Positions 1 to 11,294 of a DNA stretch of 64,000 nucleotides are shown one piece after another. Position 1 is the stretch's first letter. Each line of letters begins with the position of its first letter. The translations under genes and the position numbers were made by a program. This DNA is from Rhynochetos jubatus. Its lineage: Eukaryota; Chordata; Aves; Eurypygiformes; Rhynochetidae. The DNA lies in contig CM050656.1 of assembly GCA_027574665.1 (NCBI GenBank), positions 5,207,001-5,271,000 on the forward strand. Reading direction: 5' to 3'. The notes under the pieces are model-generated. The model worked only from the letters and a program-made list of their open reading frames with translations, made no database searches and had not been told where the DNA came from.

Positions 1-1631
1 AATTTTACTTGGAAAAGAAAAACAATAGAGGAAGATGTATTTTTTACTAATGCTCTAACGTATTTCCTTACCTATCTCCCAATCCAAGAACTTTTTCAGT
101 TCAGTGTCCCAGTCTAGGCTCAGCACCATCCCAGTTGGATCCCATTTGCCCATCTCTAGCTTCAAACAAACTTTGAAACAAATCAGAAGTGGGGGAGGCT
201 CTCAGCATTTTATATAGCTGTAATATAGTTAGGAATAGTTATCTGTATGATTTCCTTCCATCCTGGTAAAAAATAAGAGGATGAGAGTAGACCTAGAGGT
301 GCATCAGACCTGCCATACAGCAGGCAGAGAAATGTTTCTGAAAGCCTGCGCAGCACTGAACCTCTGCCTTATTGCCCTAGGAATTCCAACAGCATTTTCA
401 ACAACTCTAACCCAAGAGTAACAACAATAAGGTCGGAAAAAATGGTCTGTTGGACCTAAGTATGCACCAATATTAATTAATAATCCTGAGAGAGCTGGGT
501 CAAGAATTCCAATCACAATCCCAAGAAGTGAGTCAACTGGGGATCCTAGACCTTCATGTGCATGGGGGTCTTAGACTTTCAAGAAGAGAGATTCACATTG
601 ATCCAGAACACTGTTCCCAGCCTCAGAGATTGAAGGACCTCAGATGCAGACTCCCTGGGAATGTGTGTCTTGGTCCAGGAAAGGGTTCACGCATGTTGGA
701 GTATGTCTTCCAAATGACAAGAAAATAGGCAACCTGATTATTCTGCCATCAGAAATGTCTTTATAAAGATGCTCTAAAAGACTCTGGCAGTGAACACGGA
801 TAGGCACACAGCTACCAAACCAGGACATGTCCAGGTGGGCTCGGTGTCTCGGAGGTTCCCTGTCAGCCCCAGCATCAGCCCAGCCCTGACATCATACTCC
901 AACTGCTCTTCAGCAGCTGAACCGCAGGCACTAAAGGCTGGCACTCACAAACGCAGCTTCATGTCTCTATTGTAAAGGTCTGACTCCTTTTCCTGAAGCT
1001 TTTAAGAATAGCCCTTTGAGCATAATTGAACGAGACAGATGCAGAAATCAAGAGGCCTTTGCTTTGGAAAGAGATGTGACACTCATTGATTGTTAACCAC
1101 AAAACACAGGCCTCTTTTCTGTCTCTTTTTTTTTTTTCTTTTTCTTAGTGTTAACTTCACAGTTTTTATTCCTTTGAAGTAGTTTGATATTACCAGAACC
1201 TAAGAAGCCAAAATGTCCTCATCAGCATGTTTGGGCACCCCTCCTTCAGGGAGCAGAGCCACCAAGTAGCCCCTGGGTTAACTCCTGCATCCTGATAGTT
1301 TGACTGTCATCACAGCGGCACCAGAGAGGCAGGAGGCTTGTTTTCACCTGCACCAAACACCGTGCTTACTTTAATTTCCAACTCCTATAACTCCTGTCCA
1401 CCTGCCACACCACACCACTGCCCAGAGGCTGCAGCAGAATTTCCCTGGACTGTGTGTACACAACACTTCTTGCAGGCTTACAGCGGTGCCGATGAGCCAG
1501 GCCAGTTCCACCTACAGCTGCAACAGACTCTTCAGTCCAAAACTGCAGAAGGCATTGGAAGGTTAAATTCCTCTGCAGATGAACTCTTCTGTTGCCAACA
1601 TAAGAACTGAGATTTGAAGTGCATATTGTCC
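1..1631. other. Non-coding single-copy DNA, no gene seen
   Basis: No supportable gene. Open frames here are at most about 90 codons. The two longest (around 1338-1638) lie opposite each other on both strands and resemble no family I know. A T12 homopolymer lies at 1126-1137. The rest looks like AT-leaning unique intergenic or intronic vertebrate DNA. Confidence 0.6.
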
Positions 1632-1785
1632 CATCCATGAGTCAAATCTTTTTAAGGCATCTTATGGTTAATTACCTTCATCTTTAAAATTTTTAAGGGT
1701 GTTCCTAGTCCAGATTTGTCTGGATGTTACTTACAGCCATTGTATCTTGTTATATCTCTTTTTGACATGCAAATGAGAAGCCATT
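1632..1785 (-). mobile_element. Old CR1 LINE relic, antisense
   Basis: The stretch follows, with many substitutions, the reverse complement of the 3' part of old CR1 LINEs shared by birds, turtles and crocodilians. Recognisable blocks are TGGTTAATTACC (about 1664-1675), CCAGATTTGTCTGG (about 1710-1723) and GCCATTGTATCTTGTTATA (about 1736-1754), in the order and spacing expected. The sense direction of the element is therefore the minus strand. It is too short and too diverged to encode reverse transcriptase. CR1 copies are usually 5'-truncated, so an isolated 3' piece is normal. The call rests on a recalled consensus; the divergence implies an insertion far older than the CR1 at 56981. Confidence 0.65.
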
Positions 1786-1825
1786 CCCACGTTAATTTTC
1801 TCCAAATTCCAAGTTGATTGGACAA

Positions 1826-2336
1826 TTTTTTTTTTTTTAATAAAATTTAAGATGATTGGGCAGTCTATAGTGACAACCGTGGGGGAACATATTTCCATAC
1901 TACTGATTTGTCCTCAGCAATGCCCAATGCAAAGTCAAACAGTGATGCTGTAGCAGCATAGGAATTGCACAAAAGTGTGAGTCAGAATCCATCCACTCCT
2001 CTGAATCAAAGAATCACCATTTCCTGAACTCTGAAACCATCACAAAATAATACATTTCTTGGATGTTCTCTGACACACGAGCAACAGTATCTCAAAGTCA
2101 GTGGGAGCCTTTCCACTAGTGGGCATTTTATCAAGTTCTGATTTCTTTTGTAAGTAAAGCTGGGCTGAAACCTCCAAATCCTACAATAATTTGAACTGTA
2201 CCGCCTGTTCAGCAGAAAAGCAGCCAAAAAAGCCCCAAGTAAATGTATGGAAAAGAAACAGTAAAGCGAGGTTTCCCCAAACAGCATTCACTGATAACAA
2301 TGCAGCTTTGTTATTACTTTCTTTTTTTTTTTTTTT
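1826..2336. repeat. Homopolymer T tracts (T13, T15)
   Basis: T13 at 1826-1838 and T15 at 2322-2336. No upstream retrocopied gene body was recognised on the minus strand, so these are listed as simple tracts and not as poly(A) tails of a retroposed gene. Confidence 0.8.
2090..2143. repeat. Ancient palindromic amniote repeat, copy 1
   Basis: The segment contains AAAGTCAGTGGGAGCCTTTC followed by a GTGGGCATTTTATCAAGTTC-like stretch. This matches the layout of a repeat I recall as common in turtles, crocodilians and birds, in which GAAGTCAATGGGAG is followed by TTTCCATTGACTT and a GGGCTTTGGATCAGG end, so that the unit is largely self-complementary. A second, differently decayed copy is at 11225-11294. 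I cannot give a library family name. Such units are old and inactive. Confidence 0.5.
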
Positions 2337-5300
2337 CTAATGTATTTCCAAGAGAAAACAAAGGGAAATATATGATTTCTGCAAATTTCTGCCAAAAAGG
2401 CAGTTCCCAGAGTATACATTTAATGACAGCATCACAGGAAGACAATTTTTCCCATCCTTTCTAAAGTTCCCTGCCCACTGCAAAAAGGACATCAACAGGA
2501 AGAAATCCCACGCAGAATGGGCGGGTGGAAGGACCCATCTGATTGAAGCTGAACAATTCTTTCTGGCTGAGCTGGTTTAAAAGGACTCTGGTGAGCAGCC
2601 TGTCATCTACTGGAGATCGCTCAACTCCGAGGTCTTGCTGGGGCTCCTCAAAATAGGCTGTTCACTCATTAGGCTGACAGGAGAGTGCCAAATATCTGTC
2701 CCCAGAAGACTTTGTCATACCTGATGAGATCATGGTCTTTTGGGATGCTGTTGTTTTTTGGGTTTTATGGGTTTTGTTTGTTTTGATTTGTTTGTTTCTT
2801 TCTTTCCCCAGGTTGCAGAGTTTTATTTCTTTGGAAGGAGAGTTTGCAGAAGGGTGTGTTATCCGGGCCCTTGGCCATCGAGAAAAGCCATGCTGAGGCT
2901 GCCTATGCAGCACTCAGCGGAAAGTGGCAGTGATCCCTGGTCGATGGGAGATTAAAAGGTGATTTGAAGTGAAGGAAGGACCACCCCTGCTGCAGCACTT
3001 CCAGTTAAACTAAAGGAGAAATGTCTGCCATAAACAATATAATATATGTAAACTTCACTTGTACTTACAGCCAGGCTTGAAAAAAACTACTAGTGGGAGA
3101 AGAAACACCAACAAATCAAAAGTGGCAGAGGATAAAAGGCAGATTTCAGAGAGGTCTGAACAAGGTGGCAGGCTCCTGTGGAAGGCCAGAGGGAGCACAG
3201 CCATCCATGCGCTCATGGTAACATCTTCCCAGCATGGGAGGATTTAAAGAGCCAAATAAGTCCATGAAATTCATACAAGGCCTTCAGGAATGAAAGATAT
3301 ATTACACTTGAAGAGACACATTCCCCAATCGAGACCACAAAAGCCCTTAAAATTACCAGGCGGGTGGGTTCAGACTCTCTGGCAGGATTTCTGCAGAGCA
3401 GCAACAGCTCCGGTGTGGTGCACTCTGATAAATCACCAGCCACTGCTGCAAAGAAACGAGATCCATCAGGGACCGGTCACCATCTGCCCGGGACAGAATC
3501 GTGTTGAGATGTGATGCTGTGACACTGAGTGTCTGACCAAGACTTGACCTTGGTACTGACCTTTGTGTGGTGTTAGAGAGAGGGAAGCAAGAAGGAATTG
3601 TGCTCTCGATGGAGATTTCCTGGGGGGAAATTGGGGAAATCACTCTACTATCTTGGTGGAGCCCAGTTGTTTCTGGATGGGCTTCCTCATTAGTCACTGA
3701 TTCTGACCTGTTTTCAGTTAAGCACCAAAAAGAGTGATTTCTAACTCATAGAAAATAGTCTTAAACTAAGTGATCGCAACTTGACTCACTTTAGGTAGAC
3801 CTTTTAATATCAAAAAGGAAGCAGAGCTGGAGGAGTTGGGGGACTGAAGGGCTCAGTGACTGCTATGAAGAAGGGGGTTGGAATTTCTATTAGGAAACAC
3901 AAAAAAAAGCCTTCAAATATATCTCCCTGATAAAAAAGGAAGGTTTCCTCACTGACTTACATGGATACGTTAAGGTGGCAAAACAGTAGGAGTCTTATCA
4001 AGTGTGCAAAAAGGGATGCAAAAGCAAGAAAGGAAGAATCTCCAAGGCTGGGGCAAAGAGAGGTAAAATGAGAACTGTCAAAATTAACCTAGCTAGACTT
4101 TTCAGTGAGGACAAAAGCCTCAGACGTTTTCCAGCCACAAGCATGGAGAGGGAAAAAGTGTTGTGGAGCAGTAAAAATGGAGCAGAAATAGGAGAACCGA
4201 GGGTTGCTCCAACCAACTTGCCACCCTGCCAGCAAAGAGCTGCTGCAGAGCCAGGGGGGAAGGCGCAGTGAGTGAGAAGAGGATGGAGCTGAGATGGAGT
4301 CACAGCCATAGCATCCCATAGGGAAGTCCAGAGGGACCAGGAAATCTCCATCCTGGAGTTTGAAAAGAACTTGAGAAAAGGCAAGTCTGGATTCACAACC
4401 CCTGCATGGATTTGTAAGTCCTAGATGTGCAATAACTGCATTTAGGGGAAGGGAGCAAGGATTAAAAACCAATTAGGCACTGGCAGGACACAATCTGAAT
4501 TAACAGTGTGGGGACCTTTGAAAAAGCAGTTTTTCAAGAAAAATTAGACACTGTGAACCAGGCTCTGCCTCCACTCCTGTTTCTTCCAAGAAACGGGTCC
4601 CAGCTCTCCCCTGGCAGGACATGAGTCATTCTGACCACCCTCAGTGAAAGTCAATCGTGTCTGTGTGGGAAGAAGAAAGCCCTTGGCACACGCCACGGAT
4701 GTTGCCTTCCTGGGCATCGCCTGGGTAGCATACTTGCAGCCTGAGTTGCCATTCATTTTTGGCATATGACTAATAATGACTTGCAAAACTTGCTACTGTG
4801 TTTTACATCACAGCTGCTCTGGGGATATGTTTCTGGCACAAGAAAGCACTGCTACCATCATGACAAAACCAATTATACTAGTAAAAAAAGCAGGTCAAAA
4901 AGATATAAGGTTATTGTCGGGGTGAGGGCAGGGGAATTACCGAGAGGAGTTGTTTGCAAAAATAGCTAAAGAGAGTTGATTTCTTATCGTGACATCATGA
5001 GTTATGCTAACTCGATTATGATGAGTGATAATCACGACAAAAACTGCTCTAGCTATGGCCTTGGGAGATGAAAATCGAGGAGTAACTAGTGGGAGGGGGA
5101 GGAAAAAAAATTAAAAGAAATAAAATTAAGTCACAGTCAACAGAACAAAAAGCTTCAGTTCATACTAAGACAATAGAGATTTGTTTAAATTATAGTGTTT
5201 GAGTGGAGTAGCAGGAAAAATAACTCCACAAAAGCAGGGCAAGGATTATCTTATATCATGTGCCTATATAAAGCAGGGCATCCTGGGTGGCATTACGGTT

Positions 5301-7754
5301 CAAAGGAGCCCTGGCAACAACCCAGAAAGGTGCATGCAGCTGGTCCTCAGGCAGAGCAGGTATTTAGGACTGAAGCTCTACATCTTCAAGTCTTATTCTC
5401 ATCACATCGCACTCTTCATAAATCCATTTAACATCCCTATAAAACAGAAGGATTTTTATGCTTCCTTAAGTGCTCAGAATTGCACAGTTCTAGTTGTCAG
5501 AAATCAGTCTCTTTACTCCTAGATTTCCTTATTGTAAAGCTATACCTGGACATCAGGTGTCCTCCTGGCATGGTCCCCTCTTAGGATGCTGCAAGAGCTG
5601 TAACACCCTCTCGACCACCCTTTTGCATGGATAACCAAGCCAGGATCTCTCAGTTCCTTCACATCAAATGTCCCTTCCTTTCCCTGGTGCTCTGGGGTTT
5701 GCTGAGCGTATTCCAGGTGGGAAACCTGATCCCCTGAGGCTATCTCTGCCCTGAAATTAGGGAGCAGCTGTGTGCTGAGAAACTCATCCCTGAGAGAAGG
5801 GCCAAAAACCAAATAAAACCATGTGAGAGGAAAGCTGGAAGTAAGGAGATTATTTGTGTAAACCTTAAATTGAGCAAGTTTCACGCAGAAGTCTCACGTT
5901 ACATTTTGTGGGCAGGGAGGGGGAAACTCAGGAGCATCAGCAGCACCTTCAAAGCAACATAGAGATGGGTTTTCCTCACTGCCTCTGCACCACCTTCCAA
6001 CATGTCAAGAAGTTGGGCAAATGGATCCTTTCAGGCTTGCTGGACACTGAAGTGAAGGAAAAAGCCAAAATATCTGAGCTTTCCCTGTTGGAAACAGCCA
6101 AGCATCTGTGCTGGGCACACTGGTGCAGGCAGGCAAGGAGCAGCCTACCTGCCCTTGGCAAAGACTGTGGTCTGGGAGCTCAAGTTTTACCTGTAGCCTG
6201 AGATTGCATATGAAAGGAAAATACATTTATGGGTTCTGCAGGATGTTTGCTGCTGGAGCATACATGGAGGGCAAGGGCATGGCACAGCTGGAGCCGGCCA
6301 TGGTCCCCCACAGACCACCCACCACCTCCAGGTCCCCATTCACAGGCAGCGCTTGCTCTCCCTCCGGTGTCTTCAGGACACCCCAGTGAGGGACTGAGAA
6401 CAATTTAAAAGCTAGACAATCATAAACAGTTGCAGGTTTAGAAAACAGGAGATAGATATTTTTGTGATAGAGCTGTCAGAGTGAGACATAACTATAAAGT
6501 CAAAATGAATAACCTGTCTGGCTCCGGAGTTTGGAAAATGCACTGAGGGCAGGAGTTATGCAACATGGTAAGATGTTTATCAGTTCTCTTTTTTTCACTG
6601 GAAAGGGGGATGCTGGGGGTGAGAGGGAAAACAGGGACTCCATTTCTTGGGTTGCCATTTCAAAAGCATTGCACAGAGACAGCGATACTGAGAACGATTT
6701 AAAAGGATCTGTGGTTTGCTCCCCTCTGACTACTTTCAAGGGAGATTCAGATGTGACAATGGTGAGGGAAAAAGGGGTAGACCCTCTCCCATGCACCAGC
6801 TCCTTCACATTAACACTAACATAGTCAGGGTTCAGTCTGGGAACAGGGTGCTCAAGCTCACCTCTGCCACACTTGGTGACGTGGGATTCTGCTCCTGTCT
6901 CTGCACTCAGCAACACCTTAAAAAAAAAAAACGTCTTTCATAGGGAATTAAAACCAAACCCAAATGCTGTTGCCTGTCCAAATCCAGAGGAGTTGACAGC
7001 TGAGAGATTCGGGTGAAGTCAGGAAAAATTCGTAAGAAACGCCTGTGGGTGGTAGAGTGATGTAACCCTTTAGGTAGCTCCCAGAGTTTTGAGGTTAGCC
7101 CTCCATTAACTTTCCATTAAAAACCTGGCAATCTTCACACAGGCATTGCGACACACGATTTCCGTATGCTGGAGAGGGTGCCGACCCACAGGCTGCCCCC
7201 TGAACCCTGCTCCCCTGGGTGCACAGGCGCTGCTCTGAATGCCAAGAGCCAGCAGCCACTACTCCTGGGAGAAATGACTCAACACCCGGACCAGAGACAT
7301 TCCAGCGTGCAGGAAAACAACTGAAACCTTGAGTGGTCTTGCAACATCCAGGCACTCAGCAGAGTGAAGCAATCACCCACAGGAGCCGGTTTTCAGCTCA
7401 CTTAAGCTGAAGACTGTCTTCAGAGCCTAAGAATAACTACGACCTGAGTTTGCTCCTCCATGGCTTATGGAGTGCCCAAACCCAGAGTAATGTGGTCCTG
7501 GGTGGACGCCAGCGCCCCTTTCCACCCCACCAGCTCAGTGCAGGCAGTGGGCTGTGCTGAGCACCCCTAAAATGCAAAAAGAGCCCGCTCAGGCTGTGGC
7601 ACGGGCAGAGAGAAGCAGCCCAAGCTTCCTGTGCAGGGATGCAAACCTGCTGCCCTGGGAGGAGGAACCACCTCCTTATCCTACATACTCTGGAAACGAC
7701 AGCTATGGGAGACTTGCATTTTTGGCACCTTAACAGTTACCTTAAATTTAGTTG

Positions 7755-7770
7755 TTTTTTTTTTTTTTTT
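7755..7770. repeat. T16 homopolymer
   Basis: Sixteen consecutive T bases. About 100 bases further on lies the AT-only palindrome at 7871-7908. Confidence 0.85.
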
Positions 7771-7870
7771 CTTTTGCAACACTGTAAAATGTTTATGATC
7801 TAAGAGTAAAAAAGGCCCACAAAACCCAGTGAAAGTGAGCATATGTTTTTAGTACAGGAGGGCAGGTTTG

Positions 7871-7908
7871 AAAAAATTTTAAAAATTTAAATTTTTTAAA
7901 AGTTTTAA
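7871..7908. repeat. AT-only palindromic tract
   Basis: The tract is A and T only except for one G at 7902. It contains a perfect 16-base palindrome, AAAAATTTAAATTTTT, at 7881-7896, and further TTTTAAAA symmetry on both sides. It would melt easily or extrude. No coding or RNA function is evident. Confidence 0.75.
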
Positions 7909-10829
7909 AGCAAAAATGTTGTAGTTGTGGTGGTACATTTGTATCACAGAAAGAGTTGTGAGAACCAAGTACTTTAGAGCTAAAAGAAGCTCAGCTCTAG
8001 CAGGTGTTTCATGATGCTAATGGAGCCAAGTGAGGAAAGCATCTATTACAGATGCAATTATCTGTTTGAACTGAAAACATGGACTTTGGAGAAAACAGCA
8101 AAACGCTTGACTTCAAAATATTTAAGTTATTTTGAGCATTCAACCAGTAGGAGGGAGCAAAGCAGGGACAAACCTACTGGTGTAGTGCTTCCAAATGTAC
8201 ATATACTATTCACGCCTTTCATAGCTGAACGGTTAACAACAAAGAATTACATTCTTGCTACAGCTGATTAAACAGTTGATGCCACAGACCCCACGCTTCT
8301 CAGACACAGTTGTTTGCTGTAAGCATTACCAGCAAAATAAAAACAAGGCTGAAGCTGAGATGTTCATCTGTCATGGCTCAGGTTCAGGACAGCAACCCTA
8401 GCCGGAGTCACGCATAAATATGAAACACGTCCTGTTTTCACTAAAATTAATATGATTTTTAACCAGAACTTAATACAGGTGGGAATGTGGAGGCGTGGCT
8501 AAATTTGTAACTGACCTAGGATCTGAATTGCCCCTCTTCTGCTATCATCAAAGAGCTGAAGTTGCCACATCACATGCATAAGAGTCCCAGATCCCAGTTC
8601 ATGGGTTAACATCCCACTATTCAATCCACATTTTCTTGGCTGTACCTACAGCATCCCACCAGCACAGCTGGGCAACTCTAGATGATGTCTTAAGCACGCA
8701 GGCAGCTCTGTGTTTGGAAAAGCTCTGAATCCTGTTGAGCCCATGCCATAAACACATCACCCGAGAGTCCATTCCCCACCTACAGATGCTCCCCTGGGGC
8801 ATTGTGAGTTATGTTACACAGAATGTCTGACTTCTAGAGAAATAAGTCTCATTGAATTTTAATGATCTATCATCTCAGCAGGCATATACTCATTCCTTGT
8901 TACATTCCACAAATTCTTCTCAAAATTATTTTACATTCAGCTTTGGTTTTCATTTTTGGAAGCACTGAATGCTATCTCCTTAATGTGCCTTTGCAAGAAA
9001 TAATTGCATCTGTATTGGCAATCCTTTTTCTGAGATATTACTAAATCACCAGTTCTTTCCCCATGGGATGACAAAAGTTGGATAAATAAGAAGAAAGCTG
9101 GCTTCTGACCATGTTTTTGCAAAAGAGAGGAAAAAACCCATGTGCTTTACTATGTGGCATAATAGATTGTATTTCCACATAGTTAGACAACAACTCCTTC
9201 TGTGGAAAAAAGAACTGCAAGCCTTTTACATTTTAGCCCAAGTGCAGTATTCTCTCCAAACCAAAAATACTCAAAATGTTCTAGAAGCAACTCCACATTT
9301 GTTATTCAATATTCCTCAATCACTTTTGTCTCTGTATCATTTTTATGACAGCAAATCTTAGACCTGAACACAGCTGATCTTTTTTGTCACCCTCAGTGGT
9401 ATATGGACTATAAAAACCCCCACATTTACATATTGATAAACGAGCTCCAGTCCTGAAAAGTTTAGCAACTAAAACACCAGGAGAAGCATTGAGGGAGAGC
9501 TGTCACCACCACAGAGATGGAGACCTGGATCACGGGAGCTGAAGCCTGCAGTGGAACGGAGAGGACCATGACAAGCACGAGCCTACAGCTGGTGTTCGTA
9601 CTCAGATATCTAATGCCTTACTGTGAGAGCAACGTTTTAACCTTGGAAGAAATGCCATGTTTCTTGGTGGTTTTGGTGAGGGAACTCTAGCAAGGGAGAA
9701 GTGTTTTGTTCTTCACCCTGTACTCTCCTAAGAGGGTAACAGTTAGAAGGTAGAGTTGGTCCCTCCAAGGCTTGGTCTTAACCCTGAGAGAGGAAACCGC
9801 CTGTTTTAGAAGTGGCAAAAAATAACATGTCACGAATAGGTCTCCACTAAGGATGTCATGCAAGCTTCTTTCCAAGTTGTCTTCTCCCCCCTGGTGCAGT
9901 GGACCTGTTTTGGTGCATAAAGCACTGTGTAAGACACCAAGAGAAGACACACAAGCATCCTCTAATGTCAGTACGGAACATGGAGCTCGCAGTCCACCCA
10001 AGCCAGCTGCATGATGTGAAGCTGAGATTTACAGCCAGAGCAGCTAATAGCCATCATCACCCAGGGATGTGATCTGCAGGGTCTTGTGTACCAGTCTTTT
10101 TCCATAGCCAAGTGCCTCTGAAGCTGCCACTCCATGTTATATTTAGTCAATGGAAACCAACTGGAAAGATTCCCCTTGACTCCAAAGGGCCAGGCCCCAA
10201 CACATAATGTTAATGGAATAAACCACCCTGTTAAATCATCAGAAGTCATGGCTAGACTCGTTCCTCACCCCTAAGCCCCTGTCCAGATGATACAGTTTCT
10301 CTTTAAGGGAGGAACTACACGACTTAATCCGGGAACTAAAGACTGGGCTGCTGAAATGCAAATTTCACACTCCCTCCAAACAAACACCTCTGAACATGGA
10401 AAAAGGGAAAATCAGAGCTGGATCCCCAGAGCCAGACCAGAATGAGCCACCCTGATCCTGTGATGGTCCTTTCACAGCCAAATCCTCCCTACCTACCCCA
10501 GAGGGATTTGGCTACACAGGCAGTAAGGAATGTGGACACAAGAAAAGGTGGCCGTTGCTCATTAGAGGGTGAGGATGAGAGTGAAAAAAGAAGGATACTC
10601 TGTAAGGCTGGGTTTTGCTGCCTGGGATACTTCTCCATACACCCAGCCTGGCTGGGAGCTAGAGAGCCCTGCAGCTCTTGGAATCTTCCGCTGCAACTTT
10701 CCATCCAAAAACTCCATGTGGACTCACTTGTAAATGGCAAGAGATTAGAGAACTTCCCATCATCATCACTTATTCAGAAAAAAATTTGGAAAAATCTTGC
10801 TTTCCATGGAAATAAAAAGATCGGATCTT

Positions 10830-10852
10830 GGGGGGGGGGGGGGGGGGGGGGG
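10830..10852. repeat. Poly-G run, G23
   Basis: Twenty-three consecutive G bases on the plus strand. Long G tracts can form quadruplex structures in vitro and are also a classic place for sequencing-length error. There is no flanking gene or promoter that would give it an obvious role. Confidence 0.9.
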
Positions 10853-11224
10853 CAGAGATAAAATGTTTATAGTGTTCATTATCTAAAAAATAATTCATAT
10901 GATGAATCTTTCTCTTAAAAGTCCTGGACTAAAAACAAATAAATGAATCATTCAAATTATTGTGGAAACAGCCAGGTTTCATGTTATTTATGTGTTTAAT
11001 GCTCCTTTTAGGGTGAGGTTTTTTTCTTCTTACAAAGAAAGGCAGTTTTCTTAGCATTGCCGTGAATACCAGTGTCAAATTCTATTTTAACAGTGTTCAG
11101 TGATGCATGAACATCCCAAAGGCAGAATTTTACAAACACTAAAACCATTTGTTAAAGAGTAACTAGACAAGTTGAACATTTTTCTTTTCCGGCAAATTTT
11201 ACAAACTGTGGTTTCACGTGGATA

Positions 11225-11294
11225 GGGTCTGAGCCAAACCCCATTAAAATTAACAGGAATCTTCACTGACTTTCTCTGATCTTTGGATCAGAAC
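11225..11294. repeat. Ancient palindromic amniote repeat, copy 2
   Basis: The segment reads GGGTCTGAGCCAAACCCCAT near its left end and CTTTGGATCAGAACC at its right end, with ACTGACTTTC between. This is the same self-complementary plan as the copy at 2090-2143: a GGGCCTGATCC-type end, a central CAATGGGAGTC-type core and the mirrored end. Both ends are visible, so this copy may be nearly full length. The assignment comes from memory of archosaur and turtle genomes; the family name is unknown to me. Confidence 0.6.

Larger units (their letters stand above)
2337..10829. other. Non-coding DNA, no gene seen
   Basis: About 8.5 kb with no supportable gene. Open frames reach about 140 codons without recognisable domains. 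Minor structure includes a segment flanked by good splice-like signals at 2812-2958, an imperfect inverted repeat at 4984-5037, an A12 tract at 6920-6931 and an AT palindrome at 7871-7908. No tRNA-like or snRNA-like block was recognised. Confidence 0.6.
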
